Assembly: GCA_024195585.1 (NCBI GenBank)
Contig: SWBL01000176.1
Location: 39,255 to 103,254, forward strand
Length of the DNA: 64,000 nucleotides
DNA from: Aureobasidium sp. EXF-3400
Lineage: Eukaryota; Ascomycota; Dothideomycetes; Dothideales; Saccotheciaceae
Direction: 5' to 3'
Shown here: piece by piece, positions 11,478 to 22,819 of the stretch
Layout of the letters: the number at the start of each line of letters is the position of its first letter
Position numbering within the stretch: the first letter of the stretch is position 1
Notes under the pieces: generated by a model
What the model was told of the DNA's origin: nothing
The model's database searches: none
The model's input: the letters and a program-made list of their open reading frames with translations, nothing else
Translations under genes and position numbers: made by a program

Positions 11478-12602
11478 CTATGCACCTGTGGACTTGTTCA
11501 GGTAACCCAGGATTCTCTCGACCAAGAACTTCCTTGCCGGACCTTGATCATCATTGCTCAAAGCATGTGATGCGTTAGGCACAACAGCGCTATGTTCAGC
11601 ATCCCAAATCTCCTTTTCGCCGCCAGCATTGGCTGCCTTGGCCCATCTCTCCATCAGACCTGCTTTGTCTACCCACTCAGGCACAGCTTGATCAGCGCCA
11701 GAATAGAAAGCGGCCATCTTGTTCTTCAACAACCCTCGCTTCTGGATCGTACCGAACGACTTCGCCAACTGCTCGTCACTGAGATCTGAACTAAAGACGT
11801 CGTCCTCGGAAGGGTTATGCGGACTTTCTGGGCTCACAAGACTCAGGAAGCGGCGTGCAGAGAGTGGTGTGTTGGCAGGATAGCCGATTTGATAAGTCAA
11901 GTGGATGGGCAGCAGCGCGTCGAAAGTCTGATCTTCTTTGCTGGCGAACTCTTGTGCCATCTTCACCAACTGCTCATAGTATGCCTGACATTGATCTGGA
12001 GTGTTGCCGCGGAAGCCATGCTGGCAGACCAGCTTGATGCATTCTCTGTCGCTGATAGGTGCTTGCATGATGGCACCATCAAGCGCCAGTCGTTGGAGAT
12101 GCTTGAGATCTGCGTCGAAAGGAGGGTTTGTGGTGTGAGGATTGGATCTCGACAGGTAGTGTAGTACCATCTGACTGCCAGTCGAGTGTCCCATCAACAC
12201 AATCTTGCCATTATCGCCGAACTTGGATGATTTATAGTCCTTGATGTATCGTATCGCTTGCGCCAGCTCATCTGTATCTCTGTCGAGGTGGCCAAGTCCC
12301 CATGATTGATATGAGGATGTGAGGGTGAGCGAAAAGAGCGACCATTCTGTTTGCGATAGTACGTGCACCAGATCGGCAGTGTATGATGTTGTTGCTAGTC
12401 CGTCACCCAGACCTCCGACGAAGAGAATGCTGTGAGGTTTGCGAGCTGTATTGGCTGTATACTCGAATGTTGTCAAAGTCTCGGTCTACAGCTCATACAT
12501 CAGTTGCTGTCACTGAAGCTTGAGGTTCCGAAGACTTACAAAGTGGTGCAAGATGCCCTGCATACCACCCTTGGGCCAGAACTGGGAGTATTTGCTCATC
12601 AT
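11478..12602 (-). CDS. sidJ: Siderophore esterase, SidJ-like (DUF1749 alpha/beta hydrolase)
   Basis: Exons 12602-12540 and 12485-11478 (54-nt GTAAGT...CTGTAG intron) give 356 residues. The short first exon encodes the typical DUF1749 start (FWPKGGMQGILHHF). The second exon carries SILFVGGLGDGL and the nucleophile elbow GHSTGSQ, with the catalytic Ser near residue 122. The histidine is probably in NASHALSNDD near the C-terminus. From the literature, SidJ hydrolyses intracellular fusarinine/TAFC breakdown products to release iron. It sits in the same cluster in A. fumigatus. Its own promoter has three SreA-like sites. Confidence 0.85.
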
Positions 12603-13458
12603 AGTGTGTCGTGACTCGTGAGGGGTACAGTTGTTATGTTCAAAGTTCACAGTATCAAAACTTGGTGCTGCTGAAGTCAATGAAACACACGTGTACAATT
12701 GATACAGTCAACGAGACAAAGTCAAGACACAAGGCAAGCACGACCCCTCGTGCCGGACTCGACTTACGGCGAAACACTCATCACAACTTACTCCGCTACA
12801 TGATACCCGACGACATCGGACTCGGGCTCGAGCTCGAAGCTCTGCAACATCGCGGCAACAGAAGCTGTGATGGAACCAAAGCAGCTTGGATGAGACCCAC
12901 AAGCGGCCGGTCTGGTAACCCTTGACCGCTGGCGTTCAACAGAAAATCTGATAAAACCGATCAAGGCTGGCTTGCTGGGGCTTGGCAGGGCGCGTCGGAT
13001 CAGATAGCTCCTTAGCGCGATCCTTCAAAGCTTCGTGGCGCTCAGCGTTCGCTAACACTCGGATCAGATAATCTTGTTTCGACCGACCCCTGCACCTTGC
13101 TTTGGGGTGTTTTCAACCGACGAGGGGTGCTTTACACCACCAGCAAACGCCACGTATATGTGACAATTCTGCCCAGTCTGTTCAATGCCGGTGGTCTGAT
13201 CGGTCAATTTCTCAGAAGCAGCAAGCGTCGCGAGGAGAATCGAGCACAAGGAACGTAGCATGCTTGACAATATTGTTATGCTCATCTATGTATGCTGTGA
13301 GATGGTGCAAAAATGACAGGTCGTAAATTGCAATACTTTGAATGCTAGAGATAACTTTTGCATGATAGTTAACAACAAGATATATTCGTACAAAATCATT
13401 CATCCTGTTCGTGATCTGTGGAAATCTTATATGACAGTAGTAGTAAGCAGCAAGTGAT
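12603..13458. promoter_or_regulatory. sidJ promoter with three SreA-like sites
   Basis: No gene is seen in this stretch. It contains ATCTGATAA (12946-12954), ATCAGATAG (12999-13007, one base off) and ATCAGATAA (13063-13071). The distal part is the 3' flank of the MFS transporter. Confidence 0.6.
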
Positions 13459-15336
13459 CTAGAACAACACACCCTTGGTCTGAGTCTTTGTGAGCTTGAC
13501 GTCCTTGATGATGAACATCCATACAAGAGAGGTTGCCATGATGCAAGTACCAGCGATCAACATTCTGCTTTGAGCGACTGCGTAAGCCTTAATGATGGCT
13601 TCGCGAACCGGGTCACCCATGGGGTAGCTGAGTTGTGTAGCAAGATCTTCGTAAATCGTCTCCCAGTCGGCGAGCGCATCGGCAGGAAGGTACTTCTGCA
13701 AAGCATTGGGTAAAGTATGTTGCCAAACAGCGCCAGAGATACTGCCACCAATACCACCACCGATGTTGCCAAAGACATTGAGGAAAGCAAGAGCAGCAGC
13801 AGCGTTGTTGTGATCCGATGCGGAAAGGACAGCAACCTGTTGACAGATGATCATGGTACCACCAGCGAAAGCGATGAAGACCTGGCACATGATTGTGTAT
13901 CCCACAGAGAAGCCAGGCTTGCGGAAGTAGATCATCAAACCAATACCAAGGATGTAAAGAGGAACGGCGATCCAGAGTAACCAACGGAAGCGACGACTCC
14001 CCTTGATAGCGAAACCAACACAGAAGAGCCAAACACCAGAGACGACATCGAAGATGCTGCCAATGTAACCAGCAGTAGCGAGACTAGTTCCGAAGACGAC
14101 CTGAAGGTAGGAAGTGAAGTAGTCGTACCAACAATAGTAGGAAATCTGATAGGTGGCATCAATCAGACAAGCACCGATGACGGTTCTGTTGGCAAGAAGT
14201 TCCCAAGGAAGGAAAGGAACAGGAGCCAGGAAGCGTTCTGCCAAAGCAAATGCGATCAAACAGCAGAAACCGATAACAAGCATGACAATGATGTGAGGAG
14301 TTTTCCAGTCTTCTTCGGCCGAACCTGCAATGGTAAATGGAAGCAAGAAGAGAGCGAGACCAGCAGTCAGGAGGAAGACACCGAGCACGTCAAACTCGAT
14401 GATGTAATACCAAACACTTTGCTTGAAGGTTCTGCCACTTGCAGCTTTTGGCTTAAGGAGTCCATTCTTCTTAGCCTTGGAGCGGAAATAGCGTAGCAGT
14501 CCGAAAAAGGGAAGGACAACACAGGGCAAAACGATACAGAATGTTCCGTATCCCCAACGCCAATTGGTTGCGTAGAACTGCTCTGCGGCTGCGGGTCCAG
14601 CATATGCGGTGATGATGAATGGAGATGAGGTCAGGGCATAAGCCAGACCTCTGCTGCGCAGTGTTGAAGTGTCAATGGTGACAACGTCAACGCAGAAGAT
14701 GAGACCGGCAGATCCAATGGCATAGAAGACCTGAGCCGCACAGTAGGTTCCAATGCCGTTGCAGGTTGCCGACAGGATCAATCCAAGGAGGAAGAACACA
14801 AGCATGATCAGAAGACCAACGGTACGATCCCACAGGTTGAGGACTTTGGCGAGAGGCATGTAGGTCGCGGCTCCCATGATGGAGGAAATGATGGAGATGA
14901 CGGGTAGCAAAGAATGCGCTTCGAACCCAGAGGTGATGTACGGCGAGAGGTTCGAAGTAATGTTGGATTGGAAAGCGTTCACGCAGTAAATGGACCACAT
15001 GCTAAACGCTCGTGTCAATTCGCGATCATAATCGCCTCGTAGCTCAAGTGCTTACAGTGCATAAGTTCCGATCATGGAGCTCTTAGTCCAGGACAGTGTG
15101 ATGGCCTCAGCCTGTGTAACACCAGCTTGAGCATCCTCATTAGGGACCTCTTCGCTGGCCTGATCGGCTGTCACTTCGTTCTGTGCATGCTTGGATTCTC
15201 CATGAGGAGCGTATCTTTCCGGATCCTGGAGGTGCATCTCTGCAGTTCCAAATTCCGAAGCAGAAGCAGAGCTAGAGCTACCCTCCTGAGGGTCGACAGA
15301 AGATGCGAAGAACTTCCTCCTCAATGCTGAAGGCAT
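13459..15336 (-). CDS. Siderophore-iron transporter, MirB-type MFS
   Basis: Exons 15336-15056 and 15001-13459 (54-nt GTAAGC...TTTAG intron) give 607 residues, the usual size of fungal siderophore-iron/H+ symporters. An acidic cytoplasmic N-terminus of about 85 residues is followed by about 14 membrane segments. Family wording includes MWSIYCVNAFQSNITSNLSPY, GFEAHSLLPVISIISSIMG, the YIGSIFDVVSGV block and the RRFRWLLWIAVPLYILGIGLM segment. It would import ferric siderophore across the plasma membrane. It is divergent from the ABC transporter, and their shared promoter has several GATA elements. A paralog of nearly identical length lies at 40918-42906. Confidence 0.88.
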
Positions 15337-16449
15337 CTTGGTTGTCCTTTGGACGAAAGAGAAATTATGAAATTGAATCTGTGCTTCAGAGAATAGGACT
15401 CTTGTAATAACGACAAAACACTTTCCTTTTTATCTGGAAGGAGTCCAGCTGAGAAGAATAAATGGGACCATACCACAGGCTCGGGGTCTTGTTGAGGTTT
15501 AACGGTACTGGGGGTACCTAGTGCGGGAGGCCAAGGATCAGGGCGGATCAGATTAGTATAGATCGATTTTGCGGGCGCTGCAAGACAGCGTCCGCTGCCG
15601 CAGACCAGTCATACGACTTCGAGGAATCCGGGTGTGCTCGTAAAAAGCTGAATCAAAGCCCTAAGCTTCACCTTCCATCGCGCCTGCAAGAGTATACCCG
15701 ATCCGCTACGAAACATCGCCGGCACATCTTCTGATCTGATAAGATTCGACCAAGGATCAATAGCTAGGGCTCGTACCCGCCGGTGATGGTTGGCACTGAT
15801 CCTATCAACGTAATTTCGCCGTGTCTGGAAGATTGGGCGGGAATGAGACGAGGCTTTTTCGGGCGTTGTGTTGGCATTTGATGCTGTCACTCCGGCGTCG
15901 GGCCCCACGCGTAGGCGCCGATGGTCCAAGCGCCCGCCGTACCACCTTGAGTTCATCAAAAGATCATCAAGATTATCTTATCTAGCGCCTCAGCAATGCA
16001 CAAACGATGTCGCATTAGCCCGTCAACCTCCGATGTTCGTCTTTGTGATTGACGGCATGCGCTTTCGTAATAGCTCGCTGTGACTGCCCAGCCATTGACA
16101 TCGGCTAACTCGTATGATTCTCTGACTCTGGGCGGGCTCACTCGAGGGCTTTGAGGTGCAAAATGGACCCAGACCCACCGGCCTTTTGGCGGTGGCCACG
16201 ATTCACTCTTTGGTACTGTACATCCTTCGTTCCCCAGTTAGCATCTTCTTATCAGATCAGTCGTTCGAGGTCCAGGCGCACTTTTTTGCTATTGACGAAT
16301 CCTGCGGACCTTGCCTCATTTTGAGTACCGCACTACGACGGCATTGATTCGCCCCGCGTGGATGAATCTGATGATCAAGATCGTTCACGAGTGTTTTGAT
16401 CACGGAGCATAACAACATTCGCCATACCTCGACTACGAGCGAATCTGCA
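15337..16449. promoter_or_regulatory. Divergent promoter of the MirB-type and ABC transporter genes
   Basis: No gene is seen. Elements are ATCAGATTAG at 15547-15556, ATCTGATAAGAT at 15734-15745, a double reverse GATAA run (TTATCTTATCT, 15973-15983) and TTATCAGAT at 16249-16257. Both transporter genes are therefore flanked by candidate iron-repressor sites. Confidence 0.6.
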
Positions 16450-19400
16450 ATGGCAGGCTTCATCAAGAAGATTGGAGGCTATCCTCGTCTCCTGCTTGCA
16501 GGCAATCCAACACCTCGCGACATAGGCACATTGTTACTCGGTATCATCAGCTCAATAGCGGCTGGAGTTCCGTTTCCTATCATTGGTATCCTTTTCGGTC
16601 AACTGCTGGATGATTTCAATGCAGCTACTTGTGACCAAGCGACAGATTCTGGAGATGGCGACCAAGGAAGCATCAACAACACTATCCTGATTATCTTTTA
16701 CCTGGCCATTGCTCAATTCGTCTGCATTTACGTCCACTTGACTTGCTGGACTCTCAATGGCGCTCGATTGGCACAAAGACTGCGCGAAAGTTATCTCCAA
16801 AATTTGCTTAGGCAGGAGCCTTCGTTCTTCGACAATCTGCCGGCAGGGGAAGTTGCATCAAGACTTCATGGTGACATCCAGACTATCCGCTCAGGTACTG
16901 CTGAGAAAGTTGGAATCTGTCTTTCCAGTCTATCCTTCTTCGTCACAGCATACATTGTCGGATTCATCAAGGACTGGAGATTGGCGGCCGAATTGCTCTC
17001 TTTGATCCCAGCTTACTTCATCATGTCCATTGTTGGAAGCCATTATATCGAGAAGTACTCTGGCATGGTTTCTGAGCATGCTGCATCCGCTGCATCGATA
17101 GCTTCTGAAGCACTTAACAACATCATGGTGGTTCAAGCCTTTGGTGCTAACGCTCGGTTGGAGAAAAAGTTCTCCGATGCTCTCAGAGCTTCTGAGAATG
17201 AAGGCATCAAGAAGGCTACCGCTGTTGGTATCCAAAGTGGTATTCTGTACTTTGTCGCCTATTCTGCCAACGGTTTGGCCTTTTGGCAAGGAAGCAAGCG
17301 TATTGCAGATTCGGTAGAGGGAAAGTCTGGAGGTACCACTGTTGGTGCCACATTCACTGTCATCTTCATCTTGATTGAAGCTACGTTGCTTCTGAGCCAG
17401 GTGGCTCCATTCGTCCATCTGTTCTCGGCAGCTGTCGGTTCTTTCAACAAACTTCGTGAAGATATTGATCGCGAGCCGTTGATTGATGGACACACCAGAT
17501 CTGGCTTTGAACTTCCGCAAGCCGGAGCGGGATTTGAGTTTAAGGATGTGTCGTTCACATACCCATCAAGACCTGAGATTACTGTTCTTGATAGAATCAA
17601 TTTATCTATCCCTGCCAACAAGCACACCGCACTTGTTGGTCTTTCCGGTAGTGGCAAGTCTACCATCGCTGGTCTGGTCAGCAGACTCTATGATCCCACC
17701 GAAGGTCAGATTACATTCAACGGACAAGATGTGCGCACGCTCAATGCTCGCGATTTGAGGAGCTTCATGAGTCTGGTCCAGCAAGAGCCTTCGCTTCTTG
17801 ATCGTTCGTTGCTGGAGAATATCGCACACGGTCTGATCAACTCTAGCGACCTTGAGCATGCCCGATTCAGAGACGTCCTTCTTGGCTCTGATCTTGCAGA
17901 AGTCGCTGCTGACATTCGAGATGGAACCGATCTCATGGTTGCTGCAGAGAAATGTGGTCCTGTCGTTGTTGAGATTGCTACTTTGGCCAAGAGAGCCGCA
18001 ACACTCGCAGATGCAGATCAATTCATCGTTGCGCTTCAGCAAGGATATGGCACAGTTGTTGGCTCAAGCGGACGTCTTATCAGTGGTGGCCAGAAGCAGC
18101 GTGTCGCTCTTGCCAGAGCACTGGTGAAGAATCCCGCTGTTCTCATCCTTGATGAGGCAACTGCTTCCCTCGACTCTAGAAGTGAGCAGCGCATCCAGCG
18201 TGCCATCAGCAGTATCACCAGTGGAAGAACTGTAATCACCATCGCCCATCGCTTGGCTACTATCACTGCAGCAGACAACATCATCTGCATGCACAAAGGA
18301 CACATCCTCGAACAAGGCACACACGCGGAGCTGATGGCCAGTGGTGGGACCTATGCCGATATGGTCAAGATGCAGACTCTTGGAAACATGTCTGAAGCTA
18401 ACAATGCGAATGCTGATAACATCAGTCTGTCAGACCGCACTTCGACTGGCGACATCGAGATGAAGAGCTCATATGAAGACATAGTCGAGGGTGAGAAAGC
18501 AGAACTCTCGGCAACAGAAACACCCGTCAGAGATTCGGCAGATGAGGAAGAGTCCGAAGAGCTACCAGCGCCTCCAAGATCTCTTTGGGATCTGGCAAAG
18601 GGATATGGACCGGCATTGCGGCCACACATTCTATACATCTTTGTGGCATTCATCGGATCTGTTTGCGTTGGTGGTGCTTTCTCTGGAGAAGCAGTCATTT
18701 TTGGTAACACGGTTGGCAGTCTCAACCCTTGCCACAGTGCTAGCAGAATCCGCAACCGTGGCGATTTCTTTGGCTTGATGTTCTTCATCCTCGCCATCAT
18801 TGAGTTTTTTGCCAACTTGGTCAGTTGGTGTGGGTTCGGCTGGGTGTCGGAGAAGGTCGTTTGCACTGTCAGAGTCTTGTCATTCAGATCGTTGTTTGAG
18901 CAAGATCTTCAATGGCACCAGTCTGAGGGTCGTACACCAGCTTTGCTTCTCTCATATATCACAAGAGACGGAAATGCTCTGGCTGGTTTCAGTGGCTCAG
19001 TTGTTGGAACACTGTTCTCCATCACTGTCAACCTCATTGCCGCCATCATTTTAACTCACATCATTGCTTGGAGGATTGCTTTAGTCTGCTTGTCTCTTGT
19101 GCCACTTCTTCTTGGAGCTGGTCTCATGGAGCTTCGCATCCTCGGCAAGTTCGAAGAGAAACATGAGACTGCATACACCAAGTCGTTGGATATTGGTGTC
19201 GAAGCGATCACTTCAATCAAGACTATCGCTTCCTTCTCGCTCGAAGAAGAGATTTTGCGAACATACAAACGCTCTCTCAAGGGTCCGCGCAAGGATACTC
19301 TGAGCGTGACTCTGCAAGCTAGTCTTTGTCAAGCCTTGACATACTTCCTAGGCAACTGCGTCAATGCTCTTGCGTATTGGTGGGGCTCAAAGCAGATTCT

Positions 19401-20409
19401 GAACGGCAACTACACGCAAACACAATTTTTGATTGTCGTCTTTTCTCTTCTTGTTGGTGCATTGTTGTGGTCGCAGATGTTCGCATTGGCTCCAGAGATA
19501 TCTGCAGCTCGCAATGCCATGGCAAGAATCTTGAGCTTGATTCAGATTGGCAAGGATAAAATGGCAGGACGTGTACATCCTCTTGATATGTCATTGGGAG
19601 ACAACAACATTGAGGCCATGGCTGAGACAAAGACTTCGCATATGTCGAACAACAGAGCATCAAGTGTCCAGATGAGAGACGTCCACTTCTCATACCCAGC
19701 TCGTCCCGATGTCAAGGTGATGAACGGTCTGAATATCGACATTAAGCCAGGACAATTCGCTGCACTTGTCGGTCCTAGTGGTGCTGGAAAGTCGACCATC
19801 ATTTCTCTGGTCGAGCGTCTTTACGTTCCTCAGTCAGGCTCAGTGCTCATCGATGGTCTTGATGTGACCAAAACTCGCGATACATCATTCCGTGACAGCA
19901 TCGCTCTGGTGCCTCAGGAGAGTGTGCTATTTGAGGGAAGTGTCGAATTCAACATCGGGCTTGGTGCTCGTCCTGGTCATACCGCCAGCAAGGAAGAAAT
20001 TATCGAGGCTTGCAAGTTGGCAAACGTACACGATGTGATTACCGCGTTGCCAGATGGTTACGACACTCTTTGCGGACCTAACGGCAGCCAGTTCTCTGGC
20101 GGTCAGAAACAGCGTTTGTCTATCGCACGCGCTTTGGTCAGAGACCCTAAGCTGTTGATCCTGGATGAGAGCACCAGTGCCCTTGATGCTGAAAGTGAGA
20201 GATTGTTACAGGAAGGCTTGGACAAGACAAAAGCGAAGGGCATTACAGTCATTGCCATTGCGCATCATCTTCACACCATCAAGAAGGCCAATGTGATCTT
20301 CTTGATTGAGGCTGGAAGGTGTGTTGACAGTGGTACGCACGAAGAGTTGTTGGAGAGAAGTTTGGATTACCGCGAGTCGGTGATGCACCAAACGGTAGCT
20401 ACAGATTAA
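16450..20409 (+). CDS. Full-size ABC-B (MDR-type) transporter of the siderophore cluster
   Basis: A single long exon encodes 1,319 residues in a TMD-NBD-TMD-NBD layout. NBD1 has Walker A GLSGSGKST (about residue 396), signature SGGQKQR (about 544) and LILDEATASLD. NBD2 has GPSGAGKST (about 1107), FSGGQKQR (about 1214) and LILDESTSALD. In NBD1 the Walker A to signature distance is about 148 residues against 107 in NBD2, so there is an insertion of about 40 residues between the Q-loop region and the signature. I chose the ATG at 16450 (MAGFIKKIGG) over the in-frame 16396 by context. A. fumigatus sitT and the ABC gene beside NPS6 in other ascomycetes occupy the same place. It could export siderophore, or move intermediates or breakdown products. 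Confidence 0.9.
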   Translation: MAGFIKKIGGYPRLLLAGNPTPRDIGTLLLGIISSIAAGVPFPIIGILFGQLLDDFNAATCDQATDSGDGDQGSINNTILIIFYLAIAQFVCIYVHLTCWTLNGARLAQRLRESYLQNLLRQEPSFFDNLPAGEVASRLHGDIQTIRSGTAEKVGICLSSLSFFVTAYIVGFIKDWRLAAELLSLIPAYFIMSIVGSHYIEKYSGMVSEHAASAASIASEALNNIMVVQAFGANARLEKKFSDALRASENEGIKKATAVGIQSGILYFVAYSANGLAFWQGSKRIADSVEGKSGGTTVGATFTVIFILIEATLLLSQVAPFVHLFSAAVGSFNKLREDIDREPLIDGHTRSGFELPQAGAGFEFKDVSFTYPSRPEITVLDRINLSIPANKHTALVGLSGSGKSTIAGLVSRLYDPTEGQITFNGQDVRTLNARDLRSFMSLVQQEPSLLDRSLLENIAHGLINSSDLEHARFRDVLLGSDLAEVAADIRDGTDLMVAAEKCGPVVVEIATLAKRAATLADADQFIVALQQGYGTVVGSSGRLISGGQKQRVALARALVKNPAVLILDEATASLDSRSEQRIQRAISSITSGRTVITIAHRLATITAADNIICMHKGHILEQGTHAELMASGGTYADMVKMQTLGNMSEANNANADNISLSDRTSTGDIEMKSSYEDIVEGEKAELSATETPVRDSADEEESEELPAPPRSLWDLAKGYGPALRPHILYIFVAFIGSVCVGGAFSGEAVIFGNTVGSLNPCHSASRIRNRGDFFGLMFFILAIIEFFANLVSWCGFGWVSEKVVCTVRVLSFRSLFEQDLQWHQSEGRTPALLLSYITRDGNALAGFSGSVVGTLFSITVNLIAAIILTHIIAWRIALVCLSLVPLLLGAGLMELRILGKFEEKHETAYTKSLDIGVEAITSIKTIASFSLEEEILRTYKRSLKGPRKDTLSVTLQASLCQALTYFLGNCVNALAYWWGSKQILNGNYTQTQFLIVVFSLLVGALLWSQMFALAPEISAARNAMARILSLIQIGKDKMAGRVHPLDMSLGDNNIEAMAETKTSHMSNNRASSVQMRDVHFSYPARPDVKVMNGLNIDIKPGQFAALVGPSGAGKSTIISLVERLYVPQSGSVLIDGLDVTKTRDTSFRDSIALVPQESVLFEGSVEFNIGLGARPGHTASKEEIIEACKLANVHDVITALPDGYDTLCGPNGSQFSGGQKQRLSIARALVRDPKLLILDESTSALDAESERLLQEGLDKTKAKGITVIAIAHHLHTIKKANVIFLIEAGRCVDSGTHEELLERSLDYRESVMHQTVATD

Positions 20410-21245
20410 AAGCACATGTAGTTATCTTCGAAAAGTTTAGCTGAAATTCAACAGTGTGTTATGACCATAACTTTATCTCATCTTGGTTGCGAAAGTTTAC
20501 TTCATTTTACTTTTAATGCGTTCAAACTCAGCTGCAACACTCGCCAGATAGTTTGACCACGTCTCGTTCCTTTGTCTCTATCGATCCCCCAAATCGCCCA
20601 AGCAGTGCATGTTTGCTTTTGTGTTCTGCGTTGTCTTATCTTGCACCCCTCTGACCCCTTTTGCACTTCTTTGTGCTCCAGACTTTTTAACTTCGTTTTC
20701 CTTATTCAGTAACTTCCTGCTCCTTGTCGAACATTCTCCTGTCCTTGCCATATACTTTGCCATCCTCCTCTCCAATTCCCCTTCGATGAATCCGAATGTT
20801 CGGGCGAAAGCAGATGTTGTGTTCAGGCAAGTATACACAGATTACTGTCTCATGCATGCGATTCTCTTTACAGCTTTAAGTACGGAAGCATATCAGCGTA
20901 GGCGTATCTTAACAAGGAAATCAAAGAGACAAGTACTATTCTTACCTATTATCAGGCTCACACATCACGTCCGTAAACGATATCTGCTGCTACCGCATCC
21001 TCCAGATAGTCGGAATTAGTATGAATAACAATTGTCGGATTGCATAGAGTATCGACCGTCCTCGAAGAAGCGAGAGTGTAAAGAATACCGCGTCGAAGAC
21101 CCGACTCGCGCGGTGACTGTCGGTGACATATCTCGTCGGAGACACGGGGCCCAGCCACTGGAACGTTGACAGCCATTTGAGAGGTCATGTCGCTAGTCAT
21201 GACGCCCATGACATGGTATGATCTTACTTCGGCCATGTGACAGGA
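20410..21245. other. Intergenic, no supported gene
   Basis: This is an AT/pyrimidine-rich spacer between the ABC gene and the small-gene island. An open frame at 20609-21019 reads like hydrophobic noise with no recognisable domain, so I do not call it. Confidence 0.5.
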
Positions 21246-21950
21246 TTATATAAGAGCCTCCGGTTGAGATGGCCGTGGATATTGTGGCAGACGATGACAT
21301 AGATCGGGCACGCAGGAAAACACTCGAGTGACCATGAAACTTTCAGCTGGTAGATCCTCTGTTCCAAGTGAATCTCTCCATCCTCCGTCGGCATAGATGG
21401 CTCGAGGATACGTTTGATACATGCGCACCATGAAATCGTCATAGTCAAAGAAGTCGTATGGTTGACATGCTTTCTGCTTCTTCTTCAGGTCATCAAGGAC
21501 TTTTCTCAGGCTTTCCATCTCTTCGTCAATGGTGGCATCGTCTCCCGGGGGATACACAAGTCTGGCATTATCGTATAGACTCTCGGCACGAAAGCGCTGC
21601 TCCTGTGCAAACGTTAGCATATCTTTCGAGACCAAGTGAGATGCTAGAGGTGATGCGCAGGTAAAACTCAGGCGTAGACCATATCCAAGAGCAGATCAAG
21701 GTTCAAACGTGAGATGGAGAGTCAAGTTCAGATTCAAAGTTGTTCTTATCAGTCGACTTACTTCAGCTTTGTCCCAGTCTTCCAGAAAGCTTGCGAGCAA
21801 CGTAGAGCATTGGACTCTCTGCCACATCGAGAGTCTCTTGTCAAGTAAGGCGTGTGCTGCGGCTTCTGCTTCAGCATACTGCTTGTTGTCGAGTAATTCA
21901 GTCGTCTCCTTGATTGGAGCGTAGTTGTCAAAGTCTTTGTAATACGACAT
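21246..21950 (-). CDS. Small TPR-like protein of unknown function, paralog A
   Basis: Exons 21950-21762 and 21602-21246 give 181 residues, with an unusually long 159-nt intron (GTAAGT...GCACAG). The N-terminal part is a helix-turn-helix resembling one TPR unit (YAEAEAAAHALLDKRLSMW, then LLASFLEDWDKAE). The second exon begins EQRFRAESLYDNARLVYPPGDDATIDEE. It is clearly related to the gene at 25083-25967, which has its intron at the same codon boundary. After about residue 140 it loses similarity to that paralog and ends about 70 residues earlier, so it may be truncated or use another 3' exon. Function is unknown. Confidence 0.65.
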
Positions 21951-22404
21951 GACGGTGGACAGGTTGAAGCAAGGCGAATGATTGGAGGTTTTGTGCGCGA
22001 CGAGGATACAGTGCGAAGTTGCAAAGTGTTGCGTCGTGGTGTGAAACACACGGCGCACGGAAGATTGGTATCATCAGCAACCGGGGGAAAAAATTCGCGA
22101 TGCACTGTGTATGTCTTGCTCTCACTCGATTGTTTATGAGAGTTGTCGCTCGTATCGCTTTGCGCAGCTCGGGTAGTCTGCTTCCATTTGCAATACAACT
22201 CTGCCATCTGACCCAGACACAGCGCGTCGATCAGAGTCGCCAGTCTGCTCATCTATCGGCAGCATCGAGTGTTCAACTCAAGCACCTACTTCGCGCGCTC
22301 CATCGGCTCCTTCTGTCTTGTCCAACAAACAACAACTTCACTAAAAGAATCAACACGACAACGCTCGGAATCGTTAGCCACTTAGCCTTTACACAAACTC
22401 AACA
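21951..22404. other. Divergent intergenic region of two small genes
   Basis: This 454-bp region lies between paralog A (minus) and the coiled-coil gene (plus) and presumably holds both promoters. I recognise no particular site. Confidence 0.45.
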
Positions 22405-22819
22405 ATGGCTGCCAACTCTCTGTCCGTACGTATTTTCCTTGAGCGCCTAGCACAACTTTGGTCCCACAATGGTTCTTACTGAGGCTCTGTGATAGCAAGA
22501 TGTCCAGGAACTATCGATCACTGATGACTTGATCAGCGAGAACAGTGCTTTGTTCGACCAAGTTGTTGAGTTGCAGAAAATCAAAGAGATACAGTTGAAA
22601 GAGAGCAACGAGTGGAAGAAACTGGCTGAAGTCATCCACGAACAAAGCAGCATGATCAACAAGCTTGAGAAGTGCATTGCCAAGATGAAGGGCCCACAGA
22701 AGATCAAGGAGGAAATCTCTACACTGGAGAAGGAGCTCAAGGAGCGCAAGAGAGAACTTGAGTTGGCTGAAGAAGACGATGACAGTGAGGCAGAGAACCC
22801 TCCAGCTGAGAAGTGCTGA
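22405..22819 (+). CDS. Small coiled-coil protein of unknown function
   Basis: Exons 22405-22425 and 22496-22819 (70-nt GTACGT...GATAG intron) give 114 residues starting MAANSLSQDVQEL. Most of it is one charged heptad-like helix (roughly residues 20-100, for example IKEEISTLEKELKERKREL), followed by an acidic tail and a final Cys. I do not recognise a family. It could be a lineage-specific scaffold-type protein. The tiny 7-codon first exon is supported by the CAACAATGG start context and frame continuity. Confidence 0.55.

Noticed and set aside
20609..21019. 136-codon plus-strand open frame
   Set aside because: Composition looks like translated pyrimidine-rich spacer; no domain, no splice support.
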